The notes under the pieces are model-generated. The model was given only the letters and a program-made list of their open reading frames with translations, did no database searches and was not told the origin of the DNA. This document shows, piece by piece, positions 10,230-23,367 of a DNA stretch of 64,000 bases. A program made the translations under genes and the position numbers. Origin of the DNA: Crambe crambe (lineage: Eukaryota; Porifera; Demospongiae; Poecilosclerida; Crambeidae). Position 1 is the first letter of the stretch, and the number at the start of each line of letters is the position of its first letter. Location of the stretch: contig OZ004584.1 of NCBI GenBank assembly GCA_963924555.1, positions 2,603,001 to 2,667,000 on the forward strand, written 5' to 3'.

Positions 10230-13200
10230 ATGAATTCAGATGAAGGTCTTAGAATCCTAACACAAGCTGCGGAGAATAATACTGATATTAATAGTTTAGT
10301 GGAAGTCAATGGAAAGCAGTATTCTCAGTTGATGGTGGCTTGTCTCTATGAAAATGTGAAATATGTTAAAGATCTTCTGCAAGTCCCAGGAATCAGAATT
10401 GACGAACAAAATAATGAAGGGGAGCATGCCTTCATGTGTGCTTGTAGACAAGGGCACAATGAGATAATGCTAATGGTTCTGGGTGCTGTCAAAGATCCAA
10501 AACATGTAGTCAATCTTCAAGATAAGCATGGATGGTCATCTCTTATGATAGCAAGTCAAAAGGGATATGTTGATGAAACAGTAGCTCTACTGCTTCAAAA
10601 TGGTGCACATGTTAATATGCAAGAGAACAATGGATTTTCTTCTTTAATGATTGCAAGTCAGCATGGACACACCGAAATAGTTCGTCTACTGCTTCAAAAT
10701 GGTGCACACATTAATATACAAAATAACAATGTATTTTCTTCTTTAATGATTGCAAGTCAAAATGGACACACCGAAACAGTTGCTCTACTGCTTCAAAATG
10801 GTGCACACGTTAATATGCAAGAGAACAATGGATTTTCTTCTTTATTGATTGCAAGTCAAAATGGACACACCAAAACAGTTGCTCTACTGCTTCAAAATGG
10901 TGCACACGTTGATATGCAAGAGAACAATGGAGCTTCTTCATTAATGATTGCAAGTCAAAATGGACACACTGAAACAGTTGCTCTACTGCTTCAAAATGGT
11001 GCACATGTCAATATGCAAAATCACCTGGGCATGTCTTCTTTGATGTTTGCAAGTCAAAATGGACATACTTCAACAATTGTTCTAATGCTTCAGAATGGGG
11101 CACACGTTAATATGCAAAATAACAATGGACAGTCTTCTTTGATGATTGCAAGCCAAAATGGACATATCGGTGCAGTCACTCTGCTCCGTCAATATGGTGG
11201 TGCTTATTCAAGTACAGCTAATGTAGAAGAAAATGAATGTGAGTTCAAAATACCTTAGGCTTAGCTAAACTTTTGTGGTAGCTATATATATATATATATA
11301 AGTGGACACTTTAATTCTTGCAAAATCTTAATTACCCCATGAAAATTTGCCACTATACAGTGTAATCACTATAGCTGGTCTTTTTATTGTAGCTACATAA
11401 TACTTAAGCTGTAGCTCCCTTACTCTCTAGAAATCTCAGTTATTTTTAGTGGTTCACTAGAACAGTGCACAGCCACAGTCAATGGTACATAGCCATTAAT
11501 AGTTTCATTATGGGTTTCTTGACTTCATAGCTATGTTCATTTTTTAAATTCATGATATTCATTAATATTAGCTATAGTCCTTTCTGAAGATGAGGATCAT
11601 CCTGGAGTTATCATTACTGAACATCAAAGAGTGGAAAAGATTACATGTGCAGGGAAAGTAATTGACCTTGAAGATGATATCGGACTCTCTATTGTCATCC
11701 ATGCCGACTCTATTTCAAAAGATGAGTCATTAGACCTGATGATTCAGCCAAGTTTTAGCGGACCTTTTGAGATGCCTGATGATATAGAGCCCACTAGTCC
11801 TGCATATCTGATTGAAATAAGAAAGAAAATCCATTTGAAGAAGCCACTTTCAGTAAGAATGAAGCATTACGCTGGTGATCAGATGAAAGAAAAAAATGGT
11901 ATTCCTGAGAGCTAGTTCAGACCCTGAATACAGGGGTTCCGAGCCGGTATATGTCTTCAAGGAAGTTGAAGATGCTATGGGAAGATTCAACAATGACGGA
12001 AGTCAAACCGGAGAGATAGAACTTCAAAAATTTAGTTGGTGGAGAATTGGAGGGAAAAAAATAAAAGGTAGCTAGCTACAATTCTTCTCTTTCCTAATAG
12101 AAATCATAGATTATAATTATTATAAATATTAATCTCTAGGTCAGATTCAGTATTCTGCACGACTTTATAAAGCACTGAGTGCTTCAAATCTCACTGCCGT
12201 ATTTTGCATTTGTCCTTATCATCGTTATTACATAAAGGTACATATGTGTTATCATATATACAATTAAGAAATAATATAGCTACTTTTCAATCATGCATGA
12301 CAATTATTGTTACTTCTTTTATACAGTATTGTGATAAATACATTGCTAAGAATTATTCTGGAATGATACAAAAGGCCGAAGGTTGCACTGTGTACAATGG
12401 AGTGACTATTGTGTCTGATACTGTTACTCTTGCTAAAGGGAAAGCAACCAAATGCTCAATGGATAAATCAGAAGTAAGCAGCCACTTGCATTATAATATT
12501 ATTATACTGGTATCATTGCGAAATTATGAAATAATAATCTCAGAACTAATGATGCAAGAGCTACGTATCTAATTTCTTATTATGATATTCACCCTCAGAT
12601 TTCTAAGGCAGAAATTTCCCTCCCACTGATAGAAGGCAAAAAAGCTTCTAAGATACCAGATTACCCTCCTAGAATCTACATTACTCAAAGTAGTGATGCT
12701 GGATCAGAGCCTCTAGTTTTGAATGTGATTGGACTTGATAAGAAATGTACATTTGAGATGCCTATTCCAAGTATGTTTTATATTGCATGGCTCAAATCCC
12801 AATTTTTTTCATAATGACTTAAATTGTAGTTCATAAGAATTCAAGTCCAGTATATCGTGGCACCATAAAGAGTGAGTATAGCTAACTAGCTAACATTCCA
12901 ATGAGTTAGTAATTGAAATTCATCTTGGCCACTTAGCTACACATAGCTAGTTCATGATTACTATAGGCTGTAAGGATAGTCTAACCATCATAGAATGCAT
13001 TACTGAAGATATAGAAATAATTTTTTATACAAGCATGCATGTTTGAGATTTGATTTCTATACCTGTACAATGCCATATCTTGTGTATAGATCCCCATGAA
13101 GTGAGGTCAGCTCTAATAGACATAGTCAAGGAATGGAAAGACCTTGGAGAAGTTCTGGGGTTGCCATATTCAGATATTGAAGCCATAAAGGAAAACAACC

Positions 13201-13364
13201 CCAATAATGTCAAGCAGTGTCTGAATGATGTGATTGATGGATGGTTTAAGATGAAAGGGAAGCAGCCACCATCATGGTACAACCTCTGCTTAGCTCTTCG
13301 ACACCCTTTGGTCAATCGCAAAGATGTGGCATTGTGTATTGAGAAACATTATATACAGACTTAA
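10230..13364 (+). CDS. Ankyrin-repeat / ZU5 / death-domain protein, seven exons
   Basis: Probable cytoplasmic signalling adaptor. Exon 1 (10230-11238) encodes an N-terminal region and about eight ankyrin repeats, the later ones nearly identical (SSLMIASQNGHTETVALLLQ). Exon 2 (11578-12067) encodes a ZU5 domain. Exons 12140-12237, 12327-12473, 12599-12770 and 12830-12871 continue through a ZU5-linked, probably UPA-like, region. The last exon (13090-13364) encodes a death domain (VRSALIDIVKEWKDLGEVLG...). Phases agree at the 11238/11578 junction. An A7 run at 11890-11896 in exon 2 shifts the frame: upstream reads to a stop at 11913-11915, while the conserved ZU5 continuation (VFLRASSDPEYRG, VYVFKE) is in another frame. 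This is a recent mutation or an assembly error. Death-domain partners such as caspase or IRAK adaptors are a guess. Confidence 0.8.
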
Positions 13365-13496
13365 TAAGCACGCCATTGGCAATATTTGTGATGAACTCTG
13401 GACCTTTATGTTTGACACCTCATGTTTGTAGCTTAACTGTCATTTTCTGTATTAAGGTATCATTCTTGTGTGCTTATGAATCTTGGTTTATGTTAA

Positions 13497-16400
13497 GGCG
13501 GCGGGTATGTGTTTGCTCATGAATAATTCATGAGTTAATGAGGCGAGCAGTTGCACTGACTATGAGATGATCAACAGTTTCAGCATTCCTACTCTACAAC
13601 TGAGGGCAAATCAGACACTCGATAACACTACCGTTGCAGAGAAACTCAACCGCTAAGCAGCCATACCTCGATCGATTTTTTGACGTCAATTTTCTCGGCC
13701 CTGCCCACTGGTTCATATAATCATAGATACTATAACCTCCGGACACGGGATTGGAAACGGGTGGTTCGCGCGAGATTTTAGGATACAATCCGCGTTGTTT
13801 GCTGAGTCAGCAAAGACGTTGCCAAACAGTAGCTGAGGCAAGTATTTCGATAATGGCTGAAGCTATAGGAGAAATACAAGTAAGCAAAGATTGTAACCTT
13901 AAATCCAGCTATTATAGCTATGTAATTCACTTTTTAGGCCCCTCTCAATGAGTCTGAGATACATTCAGGCAGTAAAAGAAGATAATGGGTTTAAACTTCC
14001 TTCATCAAACGCTTCTGCATCTCTGCAAGCTGCAAGAGAGTTATATGCATGGTGCCTGGACTGCAGGAATGAATGTTAGCTTTCAAGTTTTGCTTCAATC
14101 CATAGCAAACTTGAAACAGCTCTGACTATTTAAAGTCAGCTGTAAACAAAGGTGGGGGTTTACCATTATAGCATTTATTCATCGGATGAATTCATCTTAA
14201 TGTGGAAGAAATTCTTGGTGTCATCACCAAAATATGGTGGATTTCCCATCTTCCAGAATATCATCTGATAGGTTTTTTTAGGTGAACATGATGGGGGATC
14301 TACTGTTACAGCAGCATGTCCATTTTGATACATTTATAGAACTGTGAAGGACAGAGTCCATGGTGAAAAAATATGTATGGAGTGGTTATTGAGTTTAGAG
14401 GAACTTTTGGATGAAGAGCTAGCTATAGAAGAAGCAACAGTCCAATCTTCAGCAACTGGATCCTCAATGTGAACAGAAGTGGCTTATATTTTGTATTAGA
14501 TCTATATAGATGATGCATTTGACATTTTTATTGATTAAAAAATGAGGTAGCTATACTATTGTACGAGCAATTAAGGCTAGAGAAATATCATGTGGAAAAA
14601 GATGAAATCATGGAAGAAGTAATGAGAGATGAATGAATTGGTCTATATATGGATATGAATGTCGAAATTGGGAAGGAGTTGCTGAAAATAATCATTGAAG
14701 GGTGGATCAAGATGAGTGAATTCTCATTTGGTGGTGTGTGGTTGAAACTTTAAGCAGAGGTCGAAAAAGTCCCTCCAATGTTCTAAAGGACTGCGCAAAG
14801 TCATCATCAATAATCAAGAATTCATGCAGCATGCTTTTTTTTTCTGTTATAATGTTCATGTTTGGAAATCATTCTCTGCTTTGCATTTTCTTTTTCCAAA
14901 TCAGGCTTGGAACTGTGAGCCCTGCAATTGCCTCTAACTGGACCTCTGCAAAATGTATTAATCACCCATAGTGCTTGAGTGTTGTTGATAAATTCCTCAA
15001 CACTAGGATTATCATGAGTTCCACCTCTTTGTCGCTGGCACCCAAAAAACTTTTCAGAAGGTGCTCACTCAATTTTTTTTTCACTCCATCAATGGAAAAC
15101 AGAATATTCCATAAATGATAATACTATAACAAGGAATATTAGCAAGCTAACAAGAAGCTCTAGCTACCTGTCATTTTCAAACCCAGCAAGGTCTCAGGGC
15201 TAAGGAGCATTTTCTTTTTCTCAACTTTGGAAAACCCTTTCCTTGCTTTTATGCTCCATCCAAATAGACAAGAATAGACAAGAAACTCTTCTTTTAGCCA
15301 CTATATATAAATGTAATGATAAAAATCGTCACAGGTAGGAGTATCCATGCATTCAGTTCAGAGTTGACCAAATTGGGTTTTTAAAGTTTATGGTTATAGC
15401 ATAATTATGATGTGTAACTTAAGGCCTGCACTAAAAGTCAACTACTCTAACTATGCACATGCAAAACTACTTTTATTTTGCTACAACATCAACTAGTTAT
15501 TTTTCATAGTAAACTTCTCCCAGACTGGTAAATTGAGCACACAATTACACACATTAATGGCCTCCCGAACTTACAAAACCCAGATTTTTTTCCAGTAATA
15601 TTCAAATCTTAGAAAAAAAAGCATTCTATAACAAACTTTATCTCTATGTATACCATTTGGTGGAAAATTTAATGCAAAATAGCTTAATTCAACACAGAAA
15701 ACCTTTCACACAGTTTTCTTCTCCAGGAATTGACCAACCACGGCAAAAACTAGCCATATCAATGAACTAGGGTTTAAAATTTTGTTTCAAGTATCAAAAT
15801 GAGTAGTATAAAGTATTAGACAAAACTGTTTTCTTACTGGCTCGCTCTATTCATCCGTTTCAGAGCGATGTCTTTATTCTCTTTTTATGTGCGGTCATAG
15901 ATATGAGGTTTTACGGGATTGGAAACGCCCAATGAACTGCACAACCGTGGCGCATTGACAGATGCGCACGCGCATGCAGCATTAATTATATTAATCGTTG
16001 TGAAAAGAGATCAATATTCACTCCTTTCAAGGCAGTTAAAGTGATATTCTGCCCCTACAGCTCACAGAATAGTACAAGTAAGCTAAGGGGAAGGTATTGA
16101 AGAAGTGAAGAGTCAGAGAGTTGAAGTTGGAGAGTCTGAGGAAGGAAGTTATTAATTATTCATAACTTTTTTCCTTGTAATTATAACTATGAGTACCTAT
16201 CATTGCTCATTATACATTAATTTTATGTGATTGATTTGAAAGAAAGGCCAGAATGACTTTTGGTATTAAAATTAGACATAAATTCATTATTATTATAGCT
16301 AGATAATTTTGCCCCAAAGTTATCCGCCAGTTTCTGCTCAGTTCTCCCTTATCAACATTATTGCAATACTTCCAGCTTTTGGCTGTTGGGTTTTGACACC

Positions 16401-17375
16401 ATCCACCTCAAGAATTCGGCTCAGTCAGCTGTCCTGTGGACCCTATGGATATTAGGGGGGAAATATAGTAAGCTTGCCATCTCCATAGGATGACTATTGT
16501 ATAGAAAACGAATGCACCAATTCCATTTACTGTTCTATCCTTTCCCTGAAATAACTAATACAGTTTCAATATTGTTAATCTATTTCTTGGGAGAGGGATT
16601 ACAGTTTTAACACCACTTGCAAATGCTAGAGACAATAATTATATGTCAGCTAATACAAAAACCAACATTACTATTCCATGTAGCTAAAGTTTACATGCCT
16701 TTTGATCAGAAAATGGGCAACAGCAATTGATTCCATCAAGCGTGAGAGGGATTACAGTCCCATTAACCACTACAGTAGTATTTGTAGGAATAAACTTGAA
16801 AATCTGAGCTGAAATTTATTTCATACAGTAAATCTATGCCCTAGTGTATTATAGTATCATTGGCATAAGTCTTACCTCACGGATCTTGTCAGAACAGCAA
16901 CTTTGACAAAAGTGCTATGTCATTCAGCTGTCAACGCGCCTCGGTTGTTAGTTGCTAACGAGAGCACGTGATCCGTTTCCAATCCCGTAAACCTCTTATA
17001 TCTATGGTGCGGTCAACAAAAATTACAACGCGGATCGCGGAGTGCACGCAAGCATGCAATTCAATGTTGTCATAGGCGCACGTGAGCCCGTTTCCAATCC
17101 CGTGTCCGGAGGTTATAGGATCTATGATATAATAAGAAAAAGGTCAGCACATGGCTGCAGTTTGAGAAAATTGACGTCAAAAAATCGATCGAGGTATGGC
17201 TGCTTAGCGGTTGAGTTTCTCTGCAACGGTAGTGGTTTTAAGTGTCTGGTCTGCCCTCAGTTGTAGAGTAGAAAGTACTAGTCAGTATGAAACTGTATGT
17301 AGCATCTTATAGTTGGTGCAACTACTCGCCTCATTAACTCATGAATTATTCATGAGCAAACACATACCCGCCCCC
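13497..17375. mobile_element. TTAA-flanked DNA transposon with terminal inverted repeats of about 265-290 bp
   Basis: TTAA lies on both sides (13493-13496 and 17376-17379). The arms 13497-13761 and 17088-17375 are inverted copies starting GG(C/G)GGCGGGTATGTGTTTG. They share long identical blocks such as CTCATGAATAATTCATGAG and AACCGCTAAGCAGCCATACC. TTAA targets suit piggyBac or Kolobok-type elements (family knowledge). The interior 13762-15888 shows only short broken frames and I could not identify a transposase. Element A1 is nested at 15897-17006. Spurious frames in the arms are mirror images of each other. Confidence 0.7.
15897..17006. mobile_element. Element A1, 1.1 kb, 8-bp target duplication, nested in the TTAA transposon
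   Basis: Direct repeats GTGCGGTC (15889-15896 and 17007-17014) flank ends that are inverted copies of ATAGATATGAGGTTTTACGGG-type sequence followed by ATTGGAAACG. A near-identical copy (A2) is at 52680-53774. An 8-bp duplication points to hAT-like transposition (inference). No long frame is present. The minus strand has short exon-like stretches, for example the frame with VNGT..PLTLD near 16750 that is also in A2. Confidence 0.7.
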
Positions 17376-17807
17376 TTAATCTGTTACTCTTTGATGTGTT
17401 CTAGCTAGAATTAGGCCTTTTGGGGTTTATTTAAAGGTAGCAAAGTGGAACTTGATATTTAATTGGCGAGCAAAGCAGTTGTTTTTTAAGCTATAGCTGT
17501 CAGGATGAACAGCTGCATACAGTGCTACAAAATATAGCAAGATACTTAGTCCTTCCAGAGAAAATGATTCAATCTCTAGGACCGACATATTAGATCCTAG
17601 GGCAAATATTTCTTATCTCTGGGACATAATATGGCCAATCTCTGTAATAGCGAATACCATAAAACACAGCATTATTGGTCCATAACAAAGTAATAGCACT
17701 TTTCTTTCTTAGGCCTAAAATTGCGAGGAAAATGTACCACATGCATGGTAGCTACCAATCTTTCAGTGCAGCCACAGCATTCCACCATGTGACCTTTTTC
17801 TATTACA

Positions 17808-18003
17808 GAAGCAGAACACTGGAAGCTCTTCACTGGTCTCCTCTTTGTGGCCTATTGCAGCTGGTGGCATGGGACATGCTACCGTAAACACGTACAAGAG
17901 ACTGGCTGCTCTTATCTCAACAAAAAGAGATGATATCTACAGCAACACCATGGGCTGGATACGGTGCCCGTTCCACCATTGGCCATGCAACCAGGGAACC
18001 TGA
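17808..18003 (+). pseudogene. C-terminal remnant of the same retrotransposon family as 49946-52042
   Basis: The frame from 17863 reads GGMGHATVNTYKRLAALIST and then NTMGWIRC. It matches GGLGPAATSTYKRLGNLLSI and STMSWLRC near the C-terminus of the reverse transcriptase ORF at 49946-52042. Just upstream, in another frame, EAEHWKLFTGLL matches that protein's EIEHSSFSPLVL, so the copy is frameshifted as well as truncated. Confidence 0.65.
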
Positions 18004-19271
18004 GGCCCCAAAAGACCTTATCACCCGGGTCTCCCACATCCCAGCATTAGACTAATATGCCATGTCACCTCAGTCATTTGAACCTTTTGTCTCACTTTTA
18101 CTTTTCCTCTGTAGCTATACATTTTTATATTTCAGTTGCTGAGCAATGTATTCCCCCATTTATATAAATTTGAAAATAACTACTAAAAGAATGTTGATGT
18201 AGGACAAAATCTTTTTTTGGTCGAATTTTACACCGGTGTAGTAGTGAAATGGGCCCCCCCTGATTTTGGGGTCCCCCATCCCCAAATCACTAGAGATTTA
18301 GGGCTGGGGGGGGGGGGGGGCATACAACTAGGGTTATGGGGACCCCATAGTCCCCATATTCCTAGGGCTATAGGGACCAGTCAGTGATATGGGGCTCCCT
18401 CAATTTTCCAAGCTTCCTAGCAAAAGAAAAGCGTTTAGTTTTACAGTGTAGCTAACTGTGATGGTGTCTGAATATTGTCCTCCTGAAATTTGTCCCAGCA
18501 GACAATTTTCACCAGTGAATAATGTCCCCCTAGGACATACCGGTAATTCACTAGTGAATAACAGTGAATAATGGGCTGAAGAATTGTGGATGTGAGAAAG
18601 AGATTGGTGGTTTTCTCCAGTCTAGCTATGAAAATCACCTTGGAAGAAGAAGTGTGGTGAAACTCTATATATTGCGTGCTAGATGAGAAAATGTCATCTT
18701 GGTCCACAATTGGATATACTTCTACCAAAAATAGCTATATATCTAGCTAGGTGAGGTTCCCTATTTTCTACTCAGTAAGCTGTGTCACATAGCTAGCACT
18801 AGAAAAGTGTCTCAGTCTGCATAGTCAACGTCACAGAGTCTATGAAGCAAGTCAGAAAATTTACACTCAGCCGTGGTTATAATACTCCAACTGACTAACA
18901 CACCATTAGAATACTGTATAGCTATAGCAATTTTTATATGCTGCAGTTTCGTGGATCTTCCTCCTCCTCTTTCTAAGACCATGCTTAGACTGCTTGTCAT
19001 AGCCATCAGGATATACTCCACCTGTCAAGTACTGTTTGATGGCTGAATACATTCCCAGCTGATTGCCAGCACGCGTGCGTGGCGGTAATCTATGGCTCTG
19101 CATGCATGGAACATTTTCATACATTAGTACCAGTATGAGAATGTTGTAGTTAAGCCTAATAGTACCATCATTAAGTAAGAAAATTAAAATGTACTAAAAT
19201 ACATATCTCTCGTACATTCTTCCGGTTCGGTCCTTTACGATACAGTGACGTCATGCTTCAGCAATGTCTTA
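18004..19271. other. Non-coding stretch with G/C homopolymer patch
   Basis: No credible gene was found. At about 18250-18410 there is a low-complexity patch of GGG/CCC runs, including a long G run near 18308-18320 and GGGGACCCC palindromes. Such runs are prone to sequencing error. Confidence 0.5.
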
Positions 19272-20555
19272 TAATGCACACTGTTGAAATTCAATTCTAA
19301 GTTATTGTTACAACTTGATAGAAGCAATAAGTATATTACTGGTTAGTGCCCTCTGATTCACTTTCATGCAAGGCCTATAGTCTTTAATTTCCTGATCTCT
19401 GGCTGATCATCTGACATGACATGTGGTCGTCTCTACTGACTCTGTTCTTTACTTTCTGGCTTGAAGTCTTTGTTTTCTCAGTGGTCTGACCTATATACCT
19501 TTAGGTAACTTTTATTAATGGGTACTCATTTTAGCGAATTTTAGTTTTTCGCTAATAATAATACCAGCAAAAAATAATACCAGCTAAAAATAAGTAATGA
19601 TTTGACCACGCCCTTGCTAGCTAGCTAGCTAGAGATTTCTTCTTCATCGCTGGAGGAGCTGAGTTCTTCCAAAATATTTGGAGTGATATCTTCAAACTTT
19701 CCATCTACTGGCTCCTGGTATAAGTGGGCCTATTGATGGATCTACTGGCTGACCCCTTCGAAGAAATCATGGCTACCTGTAACTAACTTTTACTTGTGAC
19801 CTCTGAACTCATAATCATTATAATCATGCCAATATTATAGTAATTATATGCTTGTGCCCCTCCTTTCCTGGTCATCTCCATTTCTTTATCCACCATGACC
19901 AAAATACGATTGTACGTACATTGTGATGCTAAACAACACCAGACTTGATTTGCATTTTTCTTGAGCTGCTCCTCATAATCACCAAAATTAGTGCCCTAAA
20001 TTTTAACTGAAAGCAAAAATCGCTAAAATTAGTCTATACTAATAATAGTTACCTTAAGGTAGTTCACATAACCTGGCTTTCACATTCGACCTTCTGGCTG
20101 TTCTCTCGTGCTCCTGGTTCCTGTTGCCCACTAATCCTGGCTTGTTCAGGCTTTCTTATTTGACTAGCCGTTCGTCTCTGCTGTTCTGTTGAGACTGTTC
20201 TTTACTTTCTGGCATGTAGTCTGCTCTTGGCTTTCCTGTTTGTGCACACCACCTGGTTAAAATGTTTACTTGGCTATTTGCCAGACTGTTGTCTCTGCCG
20301 TTTCTGTCCATTATTTTCTCAGTCCGTTCTCACGTATTATGCTTGAATCTACTAGAATAACAGCTGGTTGTTTCTGGTGGCTAGGCTTACTCCATTTTGT
20401 TTTTTATCTTCTTCACACCTGCACATGCATGTAATGTATTGCGTGGGTGTACATGAATGCGTGTGGTGTGCTACTATCAAGACATAATATGTACCACCAT
20501 AGGTGATCCCAGCACTGTGCCTCAGCACTTCAGTGCTGAGGCAAAAAGACTTATT
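19272..20555 (+). mobile_element. Dispersed repeat C, copy 1, with 3' stem-loop
   Basis: It begins GCACACTGTTGAAATTCAATT and continues through ACTTGATAGAAG. It ends near a stem-loop of arms GCCTCAGCACT and AGTGCTGAGGC (20519-20542) followed by AAAAAG. The second copy is split across 21272-21369 and 23595-23965. It has no protein coding. A MITE is nested at 19497-20060. Confidence 0.55.
19497..20060. mobile_element. MITE nested in repeat C
   Basis: The ends are imperfect inverted repeats of about 55 bp. The left end reads ACCTTTAGGTAACTTTTATT and the reverse complement of the right end reads ACCTTAAGGTAACTATTATT. Both then include ATTTTAGCGA. There is no open frame of note. Confidence 0.6.
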
Positions 20556-21271
20556 TAGGCAATGCATGTCTTTAATTGTGAATCCAAACCTTATGTCACC
20601 TTAGCCAAAATTAATCTCTTCTATGCACAAGGAAAATAAGGTGATTAATTGAGAGAGAAGAAACTTCACATAGCAAAAATATAGCACCTTATCTAAAGCA
20701 ATGAGTACCTTCATCACCAAACTCTGTAGCTGCTGTGCAAAAGAAGAAGCATGGCTGCACTTACTCTGGCTGCAATGGATCTGGCAGTACTGATCCAAGG
20801 AAGAAAAGACAAATTGTCCTTTAAAATGCACTTTCTAAGTGACATTGTAGTAACTACCACAAGAATTTGGCTACTGGGAATTCATCACGACACTACGTAG
20901 CTACATTTAGCCAGGAACTTTGTTATACTTCAACTTTATTCTGTTATTTATCTGGAGAATTACAATACTACAGAATTTTTCCTATTCCCTATGAACCTAA
21001 GGAGTTAACTATAGTTAAAAAGAAACATTTATCTGAACAGCACAAGAAGTACATTAAGTGTGATATGCAAGGCTACATTTTTTAATGAGTAGTTTTTTTG
21101 CAGAGAGCATAGCATGCCCAGCCATAGCTTTCCACTGGAGTAGCTGTGTATCTGCACAGTACAAGCTATAGCTAAGCTTACTAGCAACTCTATACTTCTG
21201 AGTCACAGTTCTCTAGAGTTCAAAGCTCAACTTAGCTATTAACATAAACATAAGGTTTGGATTTTACTTAG
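20556..21271. other. No recognisable feature
   Basis: Only short open frames lacking domain signatures. The sequence GCACACTGTTGAAATTCAATT reappears at 21272 and marks the start of the second repeat C copy. Confidence 0.4.
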
Positions 21272-21536
21272 TGCACACTGTTGAAATTCAATTCTAGTTG
21301 AGCCTAAGTTTTTTGTAACCTAAATATCAAGTGAGTTAGATGTCAATTCATGTGATGAGTCACAACTTGTGTTGGGCTAGATAACTTTGTTGATTGTGAT
21401 GTTCCAATCAATGTTCAAGCCTGGTATGCTCCTTCCAATAATGACCGGATGAGGGAGGTTCTTTCCTGGCTGCAAACATTTACACATCATGACCATCTAT
21501 GGTAGCCGGGAATTGGCATAGCTTGGGAATTGACTC

Positions 21537-22123
21537 CTATGACATTGATGGGCATGCACTGGGTAGCTCTCTGGCAATTATGGAACTATCAGCTCTGGAA
21601 TCCATAAACAATTGGACTTCTTTGTTGCCAATTCTGCCTGGTTTCAGTATTGGAGGGGCAGTAAAGGAGCCAAATAAGCAGGGTATGCTCACCAAATTGA
21701 TTCTGATACAGGCATCAGCTTCATGACCCTGTTCTCCACATTTAAAGCATGTAACCTTTGAAAGGTCACCCTTGTATTGTGTTTGAAAATTTCTGGGTTG
21801 TTGGGCCTGCTGATTAGGTTGCAAATTGGATCCTTTGTGACTGGGTTAGTACCTGGTTGATTATTAGGTACATAATGAGGCACCTGATTCTTGTCATGGG
21901 ACCAGTAGGTCCTGTGACCTGACTGATTGGGGTGGTGATTAGGTTGGACATGTCTGCTTTGATGCTGACTTTGAAGATTCTGTTTGAAGTTTGCCTTTGA
22001 GGAAGAAGGCTGTTTCCTATTGATAGTTGTGTCCCAATGGATTTCATTCAAGTTGTGACTATGGAAGTAAGAGGAGGCCAAGTCAGCTGCTTCTAATGCA
22101 GTTTTAGGCTCTCTCTCTAACAA
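21537..22123 (-). pseudogene. Gag-like fragment with CCHC zinc knuckle, plus protease-start remnant
   Basis: Two overlapping minus-strand frames (21689-22123 and 21537-21824) together show an Asn/Gln/His-rich gag-like tail and the zinc knuckle CFKCGEQGHEADAC (C-x2-C-x4-H-x4-C). The aspartic-protease start follows as FMDSRADSSII, where active enzymes have DSG. The frame changes between the two parts. Further gag-like sequence may lie up to about 22630. This is a dead fragment and the superfamily (Ty3-like or BEL-like) is undecided. Confidence 0.65.
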
Positions 22124-23367
22124 AGGCCTGTACTCTAAACGGGAGCAGTTGTAGTAACTTTTCTGCTACTATTTGACTTCTCACATCCTGGATGGTGGGC
22201 CCAGGTGTGAATAGAGTTATCTTCTTGGTGAGGGTATTCACTGTTTCCCTCCAGTCTCTTTAGAAGTATGCTTTGTGCTATGAGAAGCTGAGGCTAAGAT
22301 TTCTGCCTTAAGAAGCTTGTAGTTAAACTTACTGGCTGCTGGTAAGGTCATGGCTACAGCTTTACAATTCCTATTCAACAAGGGAAGTAAGGATATGTCC
22401 CCAATTTTGTTTTGGGTTACCCCTTGCATTCTGTGTCTCTTCAAAACACTGGTACTCTCTTACTGAGACATGGGTTGGCATTGGGGAATGGCCTGCATGG
22501 TTTACTTTTGGGTATTCTGGGAGATTATTGCAGTAACCAGGGCTAATTACATTTGCTGCTACAATAGCTTTAAGGTACATACCTTCACCAGGGTTAGCTG
22601 GCTGCTGTGTAGTTGGTTGTGGGTCCTGCACTGGGACTCCCCCGTTCTTGGCTGCTTGATGCTGCCCCTCTTCTTCTTTGTCTGAGGTTGAGGACTGTGG
22701 CTGGGGAGCTGTGGCAAGGTCTGGTTGTCTATATCTGCCTCACAGGTGAGCTCCTGTGGGTGTGTTCCACATAATAGTTTCCTGTATAGAAAGAAAGAGG
22801 TTTGTTAGTGACTGTTGGAGTGGCTCCAAGTGAGTATGCTGAGAGTGACTCTGTTAGCTGCTGGTTCTGCGGTTCCAGCTTGCTGATGTATTTATCCAGG
22901 TCAGCTGCTGTGGGCTCTCTATCTGATACATGTTGTTTGCCATAAATGTGTTTTCAGCAGATACAGGCTGGTCTTTGTGCTGCCTCGGTGCTGCAAGTCC
23001 ACAAGCTTCACGGTGTACTCTGCTGCTGGTCTCAAGGTGGCTATGAGGCCCGATCTCAGGGCAGAAGGAGCAGTAGTGTCCAACTGAGGTGCGATAGTTG
23101 AAGAGGAACTGGTTGAGATTCTCTGGTTAGGAAGTCCAGTGCTTCACCACTTGGTCTCTGAGCTTTCCTCAGGTTGTTGGCCAGTTAGGGAGTCTGGTCG
23201 CTCCACCACAGGGGATTTCGGTCTCTAGAGTAGTCCAGGTAGGTCTCCGATCACTCGGGAAGAAGTGGTAGCTGTTAAAATAGCTGGTGAAATCATTTGA
23301 AGATCTCCAGTGAGTCCGGGGGTCACTAAGCATTTAGCCAGTGGGTAGTTTGTTCCGCTGCCACCAA

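Noticed and set aside
14738-14971. Frame inside the TTAA element as a transposase fragment
   Set aside because: No catalytic motif is visible and the surrounding frames are broken. I could not link it to any transposase family.
18441-19124. Minus-strand frames at 18441-18728 and 18812-19124
   Set aside because: Short, mutually overlapping, and without motifs or consistent splice sites.
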